A stretch of DNA of 64,000 nt, from positions 88,014,501 through 88,078,500 of the forward strand of contig CM074858.1 in NCBI GenBank assembly GCA_037501455.1, given 5' to 3'. Numbering within the stretch: the first letter of the stretch is position 1; every line of letters begins with the position of its first letter. Positions 1 to 9,412 of the stretch are shown piece after piece. The notes below the pieces were generated by a model. That model worked only from the letters and a program-made list of their open reading frames with translations, had not been told where the DNA came from and ran no database searches. This DNA comes from Lantana camara (Eukaryota; Streptophyta; Magnoliopsida; Lamiales; Verbenaceae). The position numbers and the translations under genes are program-made.

Positions 1-59
1 GAAGAAACTGGTAACGACGAAGATGGTGGTGATGGATTTCCCACAGACGGCGCCAAAAA
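1..59 (-). mobile_element. Start of the internal region of a minus-strand Gypsy-type element, with primer binding site
   Basis: Read on the minus strand, the LTR that ends at position 60 is followed within a few bases by TTGGCGCCGTCTGTGGGAA (about 38-57), a primer-binding-site form common in plant Gypsy elements and different from the Met-type site of the other elements here. The rest of the internal region lies beyond the left edge, so no coding domain can be seen and the lineage is uncertain. Confidence 0.6.
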
Positions 60-211
60 TGATGGTGCTGGAAATCAGGTTTCCAAAAATGCAACAACAC
101 TTTAATATTTGTATGGAAAGGGAAAGACCATCACAGGCGTGAGGGCCTCAGGATCTGGGTTTCCTCTTAAGCGTGGGTTCTTCCAGCTAGGATAACACCA
201 AGGATGCAAGT

Positions 212-692
212 TGTAACAGCCCAAAGACCCGCCGTTCGATATTGTCCGCTTTGGCCAAGGGTAGACCCCAAGCGCCTCACGGTTTTACGTTTCGAGCCAC
301 TGGTATAACCCAGTGCACCCAAAAGGCCTCTACTCAGGGGAGAGGGATCCACTACTTATAAAGCAGCTTCAAACCACTCTCCAATCCGATGTGGGACAAG
401 CACTTTGAGCCTTACAGTCCACCCCCCCATAAGGGCCCAGCGTCCTCGCTGGCACACCGAATCCGGGCCCCTGGCTCTGATACCATTTGTAACAGCCCAA
501 AGACCCGCCGTTCGATATTGTCCGCTTTGGCCAAGGGTAGACCCCAAGCGCCTCACGGTTTTACGTTTCGAGCCACTGGTATAACCCAGTGCACCCAAAA
601 GGCCTCTACTCAGGGGAGAGGGATCCACTACTTATAAAGCAGCTTCAAACCACTCTCCAATCCGATGTGGGACAAGCACTTTGAGCCTTACA
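212..692 (-). mobile_element. Complete TRIM retrotransposon (terminal-repeat retrotransposon in miniature)
   Basis: Two direct repeats of 205 bp (212-416 and 488-692) flank a 71-bp internal segment. Both repeats begin TGTAACAGCC and end GAGCCTTACA on the plus strand and look identical by eye. The internal segment has, on the minus strand, a Met-type primer binding site (TGGTATCAGAGCCA, 472-485) two bases from one LTR and a G-rich polypurine tract (417-434) next to the other. A perfect 5-bp TSD, CAAGT, flanks it (207-211 and 693-697). There is no coding capacity, so the element must be mobilised in trans. Identical LTRs suggest a very recent insertion. Open frames over the LTRs at 167-352, 356-628 and 389-637 are shadows of the repeat. 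Confidence 0.93.
472..485 (-). promoter_or_regulatory. tRNA-Met primer binding site of the TRIM
   Basis: The minus-strand sequence TGGTATCAGAGCCA, two bases inside the 5' LTR end, matches the standard plant initiator-tRNA-Met primer site and fixes the element as minus strand. Confidence 0.85.
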
Positions 693-821
693 CAAGTTGC
701 AGGGATGATGCTATCGTGGAGAAAATGGTGGGAAGCTTGAGAAGATCAGTGGAAATGCCCAGAACAATATGTGTAATTTGTATGCAGATGATGACTTGGG
801 GGAGAATGCATGGGTTCCCCC

Positions 822-830
822 CTATTTATA
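822..830 (-). promoter_or_regulatory. TATA box of the Gypsy-type LTR
   Basis: The minus-strand sequence TATAAATAG, followed by a G/C run, is a standard plant LTR core promoter. Its position inside the LTR supports the minus orientation of the element. Confidence 0.55.
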
Positions 831-1397
831 TGTTAGGGATGGGGGTAAATGGGTAAATTGACCATGTGGTCCCAAACCTGTGTTGCCCTAACACGTGGCA
901 GCCTTTGAGGGGGTGAGAATGACATTTCTGAAAAGGAGACGGCGTGTCAGGTGCATGGTGCGCAGTACCTTTGTGTCAGAGGTTGTTGACGAGGGTCGCA
1001 TGAGTGGAGGGTCCCGGATCCGTCTTATGAGGGTTCAGGCCCACCGCGGCGGTGGGGGGGGTGACCCGCGAGCGATTAGTGACGCTCGAAGAGTGCTCGG
1101 ATGGGTTCCTCAAGATTTATGAGCTTTGAGCGCCAAAACCCGAGTGACAGGAATATGGCCCTCGAGTGGATGATTCCTTGAGAAAGGTAACCACGAGGGT
1201 CGATACGGGAGGGCCGGGCCTGCCCGCTCGTCCTCGCCGTTTAACTGGTTGTCCGAGGCTCAGGGGCCCATATTAGTTGGCAAGTGAGTGGGCTGGGTTG
1301 GCCCACGAGCCCATCAATGCGAGCGTATAGTCTTCAAAGCAATCGATGACGACACGTGGACGGCTCTGATGCAAGCGCGTTTCTGAGCCTCATCACA

Positions 1398-2002
1398 TAT
1401 ATTAAGTCTTCTTAGAATTCTTAATTTAAAGAAACTTTGGTCAAACTATCTACAATTCTAAATTGTGGTATATTAAGTCGTAAGAAATCAAAAATACTAT
1501 TTGTATTTTTTAATATATATAAATTATGTTAATCATCCCATCTAAATAAAATTTATGCATTTAATTTATATTTTATTGTATAAATTAAAGGAAGATTATA
1601 TGGTTAATTAGATTCAAATAATTATAATTATATTAGTATTAGTTAATTGAAAATTATTACATTAAGATTCATTAGTTTATTAAAAAATATTTTATGTAAA
1701 TTATTCAATTATATTATTTTTTTTTATTAGATAAGTTTATAGAATTATAATATGATTATAATTTAAGAAAATTTATAGACTTAGATAATTAGAATTATGA
1801 ACTTATATAATTAAAATTACATTAGGATTGATTTATTGAAAATTGTCTTATGTAACTTATTCAATTTAAATTATATTTTATTTTACAAAATTACCAAAAT
1901 TTATTACAATTATAAAGTGAATCAATTTGTTGGTTTTCAATTTGTTAGATATATCTTATTATAACATTTTAAATTATAGGCCTTACGATTAAAAAATGGA
2001 CA
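1398..2002. other. AT-rich intergenic DNA, no gene seen
   Basis: This very AT-rich stretch has no credible reading frame. Two blocks (about 1636-1712 and 1816-1885) resemble each other, both with ATTACATTA followed by TTATGTAA and TATTCAATT, suggesting an old local duplication. No element ends were recognised. Confidence 0.5.
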
Positions 2003-3234
2003 ACTTATATTATAAAATCTGAATATAATTAATTAATATATTATTAATATTAAAACAATCCTTATTGAACTATGTATCTCTTTTTTTGGTAAGTTGAATA
2101 AGTTTTAATTATACCGAGAGTCCTATTATAAATTAATAAGTACTTTTTAAATATAGTTAATGTGACACCCCTGTCCCACATCGGGAAAGTATAAGGATTA
2201 ATTTCAGTATATAAGTTAAAGAGTCCAAGTATAACCAATGGATATCCCTTTTGGGCAGTGGTTTGGGCCCAACTTCAGGTTATATTCGGTGGGCTTGGAG
2301 ACTTGCGCTCGTGTCCAACTGGCCCACGGACCCAGGCGTGACAGTTAAATTAATAATTTATAATATGTATTTACATAATTATCCTTAACTAATAATTATT
2401 CATATAATTATTATGAGGTTATTTTAGGCGATTTATATTTTGTAAGAAACTTTCGTGCTTTTATAAGATATATATAGATATAGATAGAATATAGATAGAT
2501 TAAAGCTTATAATTTTTTATTTTTTTTCTATTTTCTCGTGGTGATAGTAATTGTTGTATAAAAAAACCCTCATTTGTACCTTTTTCTCTCAAATTTTCCA
2601 ATTCGAATTCGTATACGGTTTGGTTAGTTAATTACATCATTAATCCAACTCATAATATTTTTTTCTTGACACAGGAATATGAATTTGAGTAAGAGAACTT
2701 ATATTATAAAATCTGAATATAATTAATTAATATATTAATATTAAAACAATCCTTATTGAACTATGTATCTCTTTTTTTTGGTAAGTTGAATAAGTTTTAA
2801 TTCTACCGAGAGTTCTATTATAAATTAATAAGTACTTTTTAAATATAGTTAAATTAATAATTTATAATATGTATTTACATAATTGTCCTTAACTAATAAT
2901 TATTCATATAATTATTATGAGGTTATTTTAGGCGATCTATATTTTGTAAGAAACTTTCGTGCTTAATATATTAATATTAAAACAATCCTTATTGAACTAT
3001 GTATCTCTTTTTTTTTTGGTAAGTAGAATAAGTTTTAATTCTACCAAGAATTCTATTATAAATTAATAATTACTTTTTAAATATAATTAAATTAATAATT
3101 TATAATATGTATTTACATAATTATCCTTAACTAATAATTATTCATATAATTTTTATGAGATTATTTTAGACGATCTATATTTTGTAAGAAACTTTCTTAC
3201 TTTTATAAGATATATAGATAGATAGATATAGATA
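2003..3234. repeat. AT-rich sequence present in three partial copies
   Basis: A block starting ACTTATATTATAAAATCTG and including AAAACAATCCTTATTGAAC and GTAAGAAACTTTC occurs at about 2003-2500 (split by the TRIM solo LTR), 2697-2962 and, lacking its first part, 2963-3234. Copies 2 and 3 are head to tail with no spacer. Copies 1 and 3 end in GATA-type microsatellites. Differences are mostly single bases and T-run lengths. No terminal structure of a transposon was recognised. Confidence 0.75.
2161..2343 (+). mobile_element. TRIM/SMART-like solo LTR, 183 bp
   Basis: The segment begins TGTGACACCCCTGTCCCAC and ends GGCGTGACA. It is flanked by a perfect 5-bp duplication, GTTAA (2156-2160 and 2344-2348). 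The neighbouring copy of the host repeat reads straight through the same spot (around 2850), giving an unoccupied reference site in the same window. It is GC-richer than its surroundings and noncoding. The motif GTCCCACATCGG near its start is also found in the other TRIM at 212-692. A solo LTR left after LTR-LTR recombination is the simplest reading. Confidence 0.88.
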
Positions 3235-3483
3235 AAGACCCGACTTAAATGACAAAACGTGGGAACAACTATTTCCCACGTCAATAGTGAATCTTGTTGA
3301 ATCATGAGTTCTAATGCATAGATGGTCCATCTATATATATATCAAGTAATCATTCTATTATTACCAAGTGTCCCGCCACTGCCTTTTACACAATAGTACC
3401 CGGCCTAAAGCAACATGTATCACACTCAACAGGGTGTGAAAGATAAAAAGAACAGCAACATGTAAATGCAGATATTTTCAGCA
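3235..3483 (-). other. Probable 3' untranslated region of the CURT1-like gene
   Basis: This stretch lies directly downstream of the stop codon at 3484-3486 on the minus strand. It has no reading frame and no recognised repeat. The polyadenylation site cannot be set from sequence alone, so the limits are approximate. Confidence 0.4.
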
Positions 3484-6120
3484 CTAATCATCCTTCCAAC
3501 CAAGCACTTCTTGCTTAATCTGTTCGACTCTAGCAACCAACTCATCCCTATTTTCCTGCAAACATAGACAAAATCAGTACAAAATGCAGGCAAATTTTGC
3601 AAGGAAGAAATATATGTTGTGGAATGCCAACCTTGAAAAGTAGATAGCGAGTACTGAACCAGATGGTGTAGCCGAGACCAACAAGTTCCAAAACTTTAGG
3701 GAACTAAATGTTTATCGAATTGAAAACCATCTTACAGTTAGTAAAGAATTAATTTGTTGAAAGAAATGAAGGCAAATTTTCCATGGTGTGAGGTAGAAAA
3801 GCACTCACCACTGGAATAGAATCAATGGCACCAACAACAGCAGCTGCTAACCAAAGGGCAACTAAGCCACCTCCACCAAGTATGAGAATTGAATATGATT
3901 CTGGATAATCAAACTTAAATTGAAAAAGGACAATTTGTGAAATTTAATTCTGAAAATATTAATTCTAAGTGATTTCTCTAGCAATAGTTCAAAGATTTCG
4001 ATGACAATGCAGATTAAAAATAGTTATGGAGAAAACATTCCAATTTTCTTGAAGGAGCACTAGCTATCTCTTCTCTCTCTTCTTTTCACAGTTCATATTC
4101 ACTCCCTCCACAATAATATTATTTCTCCTTTCCATTTTTAAGACATAAAATCCTAACAAACTATCATAACACTATTTAAATATTACATTATATCATGGTC
4201 ATTGCAGACAGGAAAAACAAAGCGAAAACAACTAATACATGATTATTATCAAAAGAGTTTAAACCATTGATATAAGGTCGAGTCCATTTGGGGTAACAGA
4301 TGCCATGATATGACTTTTTCATATAGTAGAACCAAATCTTTTCTAAAATAATAACGCAATGCTGAATCCATTTGAGGTAAAAGATGTCACGATATATGAC
4401 TTTTTTCGGAAGTAAAACCAAATCATTTGTAAAATAATAAGGCCTCCAGACACATTTTTATCTCAAACAAAATCTTGGAGAATCTTTTCTAAAGCTTTTC
4501 CGAAACATGCTTCAATAGCATTTTGAGACTTGAAGTCATAATGCATCAAAAAACAAAACATACTTGACATATGAGCAAGTTCAACATAAGGTTGCTCAGG
4601 TAACCACTTAGCATCAACGTGATAGTCAATCTTTCATCAAGCATTCAATATCTTTCTAAAGAATTGATAAACTCAACATAGCAACCAAGTTCTCAATACC
4701 CAAAGCCAGTAATGCATTAACTATAATACAGAGATATTCAACAAAAACAAAAAGGAAAAGAGAAATATAGCACATAGTGGAAAATAAGGATATCAGTAGA
4801 ACCACATAACTGACAAGATGCGTCACAAAATTATATAACATTCTGCCTAATTTTTTTTTTTTTTCTTTTCTTTTTGTAAGATTCTGACTAATAATATAAT
4901 ACATTAATTATTTATTTAACAGTAACAAAAATAGATGTCAGGCAAAAGAATAAGAATGAATTAGCACTATGATCAGGCTAAAGTTTGCATGCCTTATCAT
5001 TAGCTTCTTTACCTCCTTTAGCTTGTCCATATATCAAAATCAGAAAAAAAGAAAAAAAAAGGGAAAGAAAAAGTACACCAGAAAATCCAACCATTATTAA
5101 TTAAGTTCCGTTTGACGACAAGACAATTAGCATTCAGTAATTCCAATAACAGAATATATGAAACTTAAATAAAGCTACATCTCAAAATCCACATAGTATA
5201 TGAACTAATCAAATTTCACTTTATATGAACTAAACAAGTTTGATTTATCAAGTGGACAACATATAGGACTAAGAAAATACACCTTTTTTATGTCATAGTC
5301 CTCCAAAAATTTCAACAATTGCGGCGAATTGTCCACCAATGATTCTTCTTCTGATGCTTCAGTCAGCTGAGTACCAAGTTCTTCTTTCTTTTCATCCAGA
5401 GGAGTATCCTTCTTTTCATCTAGCATAGTATCTTTTACTATTATTTCATCAATAGGTTCAGCTTTATATATACCATTTAAAGTTGTCTCAGTTGAGGTTC
5501 CATCAGATGTACTTAACTTCAGAGATGTATTGCTATATAGCTTCAACCCTGTTCTCACAACCAATATGAATTAGCATCTAGCACTCTTCTGCTGAATTAA
5601 CATATATATATATATAGATAGATATATATAAAATATAAAATGAAAAAAAGTTAAAGCAAATCAATTCGAGAACAACAAAAGAATATAGAGTACTACATAC
5701 GAAATAGTTTATGCCCAGGGAACTATAGATTGAATCATTGAAATCCATAAAGAAATCTCTCATATATCAACAATTCCCACTAGAACTCACTTCAACTTTT
5801 TTTGTTTAAAAAACATCTAATATGAAAGACTAAGGTCAACAGGCAAAGGGCTTAAAGAACAAAACTAGAAAATGACTAAGAACTTACTCATCTTCATTTG
5901 CAAGGAACGCGAATTCAATTGCTATTAACGAAATACTTAGAGAAGAGAAAAATAGCAAAGAAAATGAACAAAGGGAATTACCCGAACTAAAGCGAGTGTG
6001 CTTAAGGGTAGAAGGGAAGTGCCGTTTGCAATGAAGGAGGGATTTGATGTGCTTCGGAGAGTGATGCTTCGTCCCGATTGAAGGAAAAGTCAAGGTTCCT
6101 CGAACTGTGCATAGCTCCAT
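3484..6120 (-). CDS. CURT1: CURT1-family thylakoid curvature protein (CAAD domain), five exons, CURT1D-like
   Basis: CURT1 proteins sit at grana margins and bend thylakoid membranes. Exons on the minus strand are 6120-5982, 5548-5283, 3913-3809, 3703-3632 and 3555-3484. All four introns are GT..AG and the frame stays open, giving about 217 residues. Residues 1-46 look like a plastid transit peptide rich in Ser, His, Lys and Arg. Residues 48-135 are acidic and contain a DEKKDTP/DEKKEEL near-repeat. Residues 143-168 (start SILILGGGG) and 171-193 (including ELVGLGYTIWF and RYLLF) are two membrane helices typical of the family. The tail NRDELVARVEQIKQEVLGW is an amphipathic helix. Start: the ATG at 6120 (MELC) is preferred; an in-frame ATG at 6132 would add four residues. 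No damage is seen. Assignment to CURT1D rather than another paralogue is inference. Confidence 0.88.
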
Positions 6121-6277
6121 CCCTGAGCTCATGAGGGATTATCGTAGGGTTACGGTTCTTTGAAATATATAGATAATGTTCAGATAGTATTCGAGTGTAA
6201 TTGTTAGGGTTTAACGACGCTGCTGCTGCCTGCCATCTTCTGGGGAAAATGTAAACCAGCCGTTAGTTTCGACTAAA
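6121..6277 (-). promoter_or_regulatory. Promoter and 5' UTR side of the CURT1-like gene
   Basis: This short stretch between the start codon and the first upstream inverted-repeat element contains a TATA-like run (minus-strand CTATATATTTC, about 6163-6173) some 45-50 bases before the ATG, which would leave a very short 5' UTR. The transcription start cannot be fixed, and an upstream start beyond the element is possible. Confidence 0.4.
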
Positions 6278-6562
6278 ATTTTAAAATGGGGGGTTTTGAG
6301 AAAACTCCCCAGGAGTTGAAAAATTTTGAGTTTGTTCCCCATTTTTAAATATATCATTTGGGGTTTTAGATACACGATTCTGGGATTTATATACACGATT
6401 TTGGGATTTAGATACATGATTTTTTTCCTTATATTTCAAATACATCATTTGGGGTTTTAGATACACGATTCTTGAGTTTTAATACATCATTTTTGAAAAT
6501 AGGGAGCTAAAAGAAATTTGACCCCCCAATTGGGGAGTTTTCTCAAATTCCCCGTAAAATAT
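6278..6562. mobile_element. MITE-like inverted-repeat element with an internal minisatellite
   Basis: Imperfect terminal inverted repeats of about 30 bp, sharing TTTGAGAAAACTCCCC, sit at about 6281-6310 and 6531-6560. Between them a unit of roughly 20 bases, GATACACGATTYTGGGATTT-like, is repeated about six times (about 6345-6490). No transposase is encoded; the frames at 6211-6417 and 6281-6466 are translations of the repeat. No clear TSD was found, so the superfamily is open. It lies about 160 bp upstream of the CURT1-like start codon. Confidence 0.6.
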
Positions 6563-6603
6563 ATGTTATTTTGAATTTCAAATATGAAAATATTCATAAA
6601 TAT

Positions 6604-6958
6604 ATTTAGGTTTAATTACAACACAATTTATTAAAACTAGAATATTACATTTTAGTTCATATAAATCTTATTTAGTCTGAGGCTCTAACCGAATTTGTAA
6701 AAGTATATTTATGTTCTTGACGGGTTGTATGAGTGTTACATTGAATATATAACTAAAATTATAAAATAGCCCCTACAATTTACAAATATAAACAAAACGA
6801 TCCCTACAAATTATGAATTTAACAATAAATTAAGGGTATTTTTAGAATGAAATAATGGAACTCTAAACAGACTTTAGGGACCACAAAAGATTCTCAAAGT
6901 GAGGGATTAAAATATAATTTTTAAATTTACATGAATTGCGTTGTAACTAGACCTAAAT
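6604..6958. mobile_element. MITE-like element with about 55-bp terminal inverted repeats
   Basis: The left end reads ATTTAGGTTTAATTACAAC and the right end is its imperfect reverse complement (reverse reading ATTTAGGTCTAGTTACAAC). Similarity continues for about 55 bp. The 355-bp element is noncoding and AT-rich. A TSD was not clear. Its terminal wording (TTAGG..TAATTACAAC) resembles the MITE at 32844-33216, so the two may be related families. Confidence 0.6.
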
Positions 6959-7168
6959 GCTGGGTAATCTGATGCGATTATTTCTATTTGTAATATACAA
7001 GTATTATCAATTAAGAAGATAAAGAAAATTTAGAGTTAAATTTCTAAATGGTATTTAAATATTAGGTATACTTATCTTAGTTGACTTCTCAAAATTCTTC
7101 AAAATACTTCATATTAATAGAAAAATTTGTTCATTCGGTCATTCTATGTAGTGCCCGACGATGGACAC
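6959..7168. other. Left flank of the nested retrotransposon block
   Basis: No gene is seen. The last 22 bases (7147-7168, TGTAGTGCCCGACGATGG...) resemble the start of the TGTAGCACCC LTR family found immediately to the right. They may be the tip of an even older LTR into which LTR A inserted. This cannot be confirmed because the other end is not in the window. Confidence 0.35.
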
Positions 7169-8811
7169 TGTAGCACCCCGCACGTGGGACACCACATCCC
7201 CCGCACTAAGACCCAAACCGGAATAAGAAATGGGAAGCCCGTACCCAAGTCCAAGTCATAGCGAACGGGAGACCAACACACCCACTCAGCTAGGCGGAGC
7301 TAGAACAGGCTCAGAGTGTGCAAAAATAAAACAAATACCAACTAAACAACAAGATAACGGAAGCAATTCCCATCAAATACTCAACCAAGAGGCAAGAGAT
7401 CAAATATATAAAAGATACAAATACATAAATCCCAAACATAAGTCCCAAGAGTACAAAACATAAAATATGCATGTGAGACCAAAATGCGTCCTAGCTCGAC
7501 CTATAAGACCAAGTGTGACTTGACAGACGTAGTTCCTCACCTAGCACGAGCTCAAAGAACCTGTCACCTGAAAAGATAAGAGAGGGGTCAATCCACCGAT
7601 TGAGTGAAGGAGCTAACACACACCCACACGCTATACATAATAAAGCAAAGCACGTATCAAAAGGAGGAATCATGAACCGGGAATAGGTTTTGCATACCAA
7701 AATATTTTCTAAAGAAAACTAATACGTATGCTTATACTTAGTCAAAACATTCATAACAAGCTATCCCTGTTTCACAATTTCAAGACATAATCATAATGCT
7801 CGAGCAAGTAACGAGCTTCCAATCTTACCTCCCATATTAACATAAGAAAAACCAAAATCATACTTAACAATCCACCCAAACTCTAGGATAGAAGGGCTAC
7901 GTAGCTCCTAACTATCCATAAATTGCCATAACCTCGAGGGGTAGCGATCCCACTACGACCCTTTTCCAGCTTTTACACCGTGAACGTCGAAGAATACGCC
8001 TTCCCAAACTCCCAGGGGTCCTGCGTAACACTTCGGATGGAGACTATATTAAGAAGTGATAATCCCGACGGGCCAATACCGTCCCGGGCTCCGGGCCCCA
8101 AACATACGGAACATAGCATACATATACCAATCTTTGATGGTTTAACTCGCTAACATAACATATCATATCATATCATATCAGAAGGGTTTCAAACTCAAGC
8201 TTATATACGCCACGGGCATACTTTCAAAATTCGAAGGTGTTCATAAGATTATAACATATCATACTCAACACATATTTAACTATATATATAATACATAGTC
8301 GCATGTGGGCTAGAAATACGAGCACATAGGGGTTATAGGTCGCTTAACTAAAAGAAAAGATCCTAAACCTCACCTTGTGCACAAAACAAAAGATAAGAAC
8401 GTACCGACCACCACAACCTAGATCTCGGGCTCAACACCGACAACGGGAACCTCCTCTGTAACAAACAAACACAAAACCGAGGCTTACACTCAAATATGTA
8501 CTAAATAGATGCACGACAATGCAAATGAATGCAATAAGATGGCAAATGCATGTTTGCTTGTCACCCCCGTGCCTCAAATCAGGCACAAAAGAGGCACAAG
8601 ACAAGGGGTGAAGGCCTGGAAGTGCAATGGATGCCATGGTGGTGAACTGAGGCAGAAACTCAGCTCCAAATCCCTCCCAAGAGTCAACCCCGTGACCAAT
8701 TCTACACTTGTTGCTCTACACGGGGTGACTGGACTGTTGCAGCTTCGTTCCTAGCTGCTATCTACTGTAAATTCAACACGGCAGCAACAGTAATTCCAGT
8801 AGCAACAGGGT
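7169..8811 (-). mobile_element. LTR A: left part of a Tekay-like LTR, outermost certain layer of the nest
   Basis: It starts TGTAGCACCCC at 7169. It shows the family's ordered landmarks: ACATCCCCCGCACTA, a CATAGCGAACGGGAG block, CTAGGCGG, GCGGAAGC-like, then a GTCAGTCCA-type block. The probable 5-bp duplication is GACAC (7164-7168), but its partner lies beyond the window. LTR C interrupts A at 8812. The minus orientation is taken from the full-length relative at 17444-27412. Frames at 7230-7463, 7491-7700 and 8431-8754 are not genes. Confidence 0.7.
8560..8732. repeat. Palindrome cluster of LTR A (GTCAMCCCCGTGAC type)
   Basis: Three short inverted-repeat motifs occur: GTCACCCCCGTGCC near 8560, GTCAACCCCGTGACC near 8681 and, inverted, CACGGGGTGAC near 8718. 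They sit where the other LTR subfamilies carry their own palindromes, just after the CACGACAATG-like block and before a GCAGC-rich stretch. This is the weakest of the clusters. Confidence 0.5.
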
Positions 8812-9412
8812 TGTAGCAGCTCGAGTGGTGGGCACCATATCCCCCGCACCATAGCTCGACACGTATAACAAAACAAGGACTCCGTACACGCACCAAACCA
8901 TAGCGAATGTAGCACCCGGAACGCTAGGCACCACATCCCCCACACTATATGTAGCACCCGAACGCAAGGTACCACATCCCCCGCACCGAGACCCGACCCG
9001 AATATGAAATGGACGATCCATACCCGAGCCAAATCACGGCGAATGGGGACATACACACACTCTATGCTAGGCGGGACTAACCCTTGAACCATAAAATCAG
9101 AGTAAACATTAACGCAGAAGCAATAACTGATCATGTAACATATAGGTATATTATGAGCATCAAAGTTCCAATAATAAATCATAACATTATCCCATGCCAT
9201 CAAGGCTCAAAACATGTACGCTCCATTAATATTCATATACAATGATCCAACGTGCAATATGCAAGTGTAAGACCAAATACAAGAGCTAAAAGCGAATGTA
9301 AAACCTATGACTCGAATTCCCGCCTAGCTCCCTTGACACCTGCACCACACAACTGAAAACCAAACGGGTTCAGTCCAAAAGGGACTGGTGGGTATAAAAA
9401 CAGGGCATAAAT

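Larger units (their letters stand above)
60..1395 (-). mobile_element. Gypsy-type LTR (5' LTR of an element running off the left edge), interrupted by a TRIM
   Basis: The boundaries are short inverted ends, TGATG at 60 and CATCA at 1395. The lower-coordinate end abuts a primer binding site, so this is the 5' LTR of a minus-strand element. Without the nested TRIM and its duplication the LTR is about 850 bp. A TATA box (minus-strand TATAAATAG, 822-830) lies inside and fits an LTR promoter. The right boundary rests only on the terminal motif, because the second LTR and the TSD partner are outside the window. Short open frames inside (for example 895-1122) are not genes. Confidence 0.65.

Noticed and set aside
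167..637. Overlapping open frames repeated twice near the left end
   Set aside because: They are translations of the two TRIM LTR copies; the repeated wording comes from the direct repeats.
212..692. Possible Cassandra element (TRIM with 5S rRNA in its LTR)
   Set aside because: The primer site and size fit a TRIM, but I saw no 5S internal promoter blocks in the LTR.
5205..5564. A single 119-residue frame as a stand-alone gene
   Set aside because: It is exon 2 of the CURT1-like gene extended into both introns; its apparent ATG lies in the intron.
7147..7168. A further outer LTR into which A inserted
   Set aside because: Only 22 bases resemble the family start and no second end is in the window, so it is mentioned but not called.
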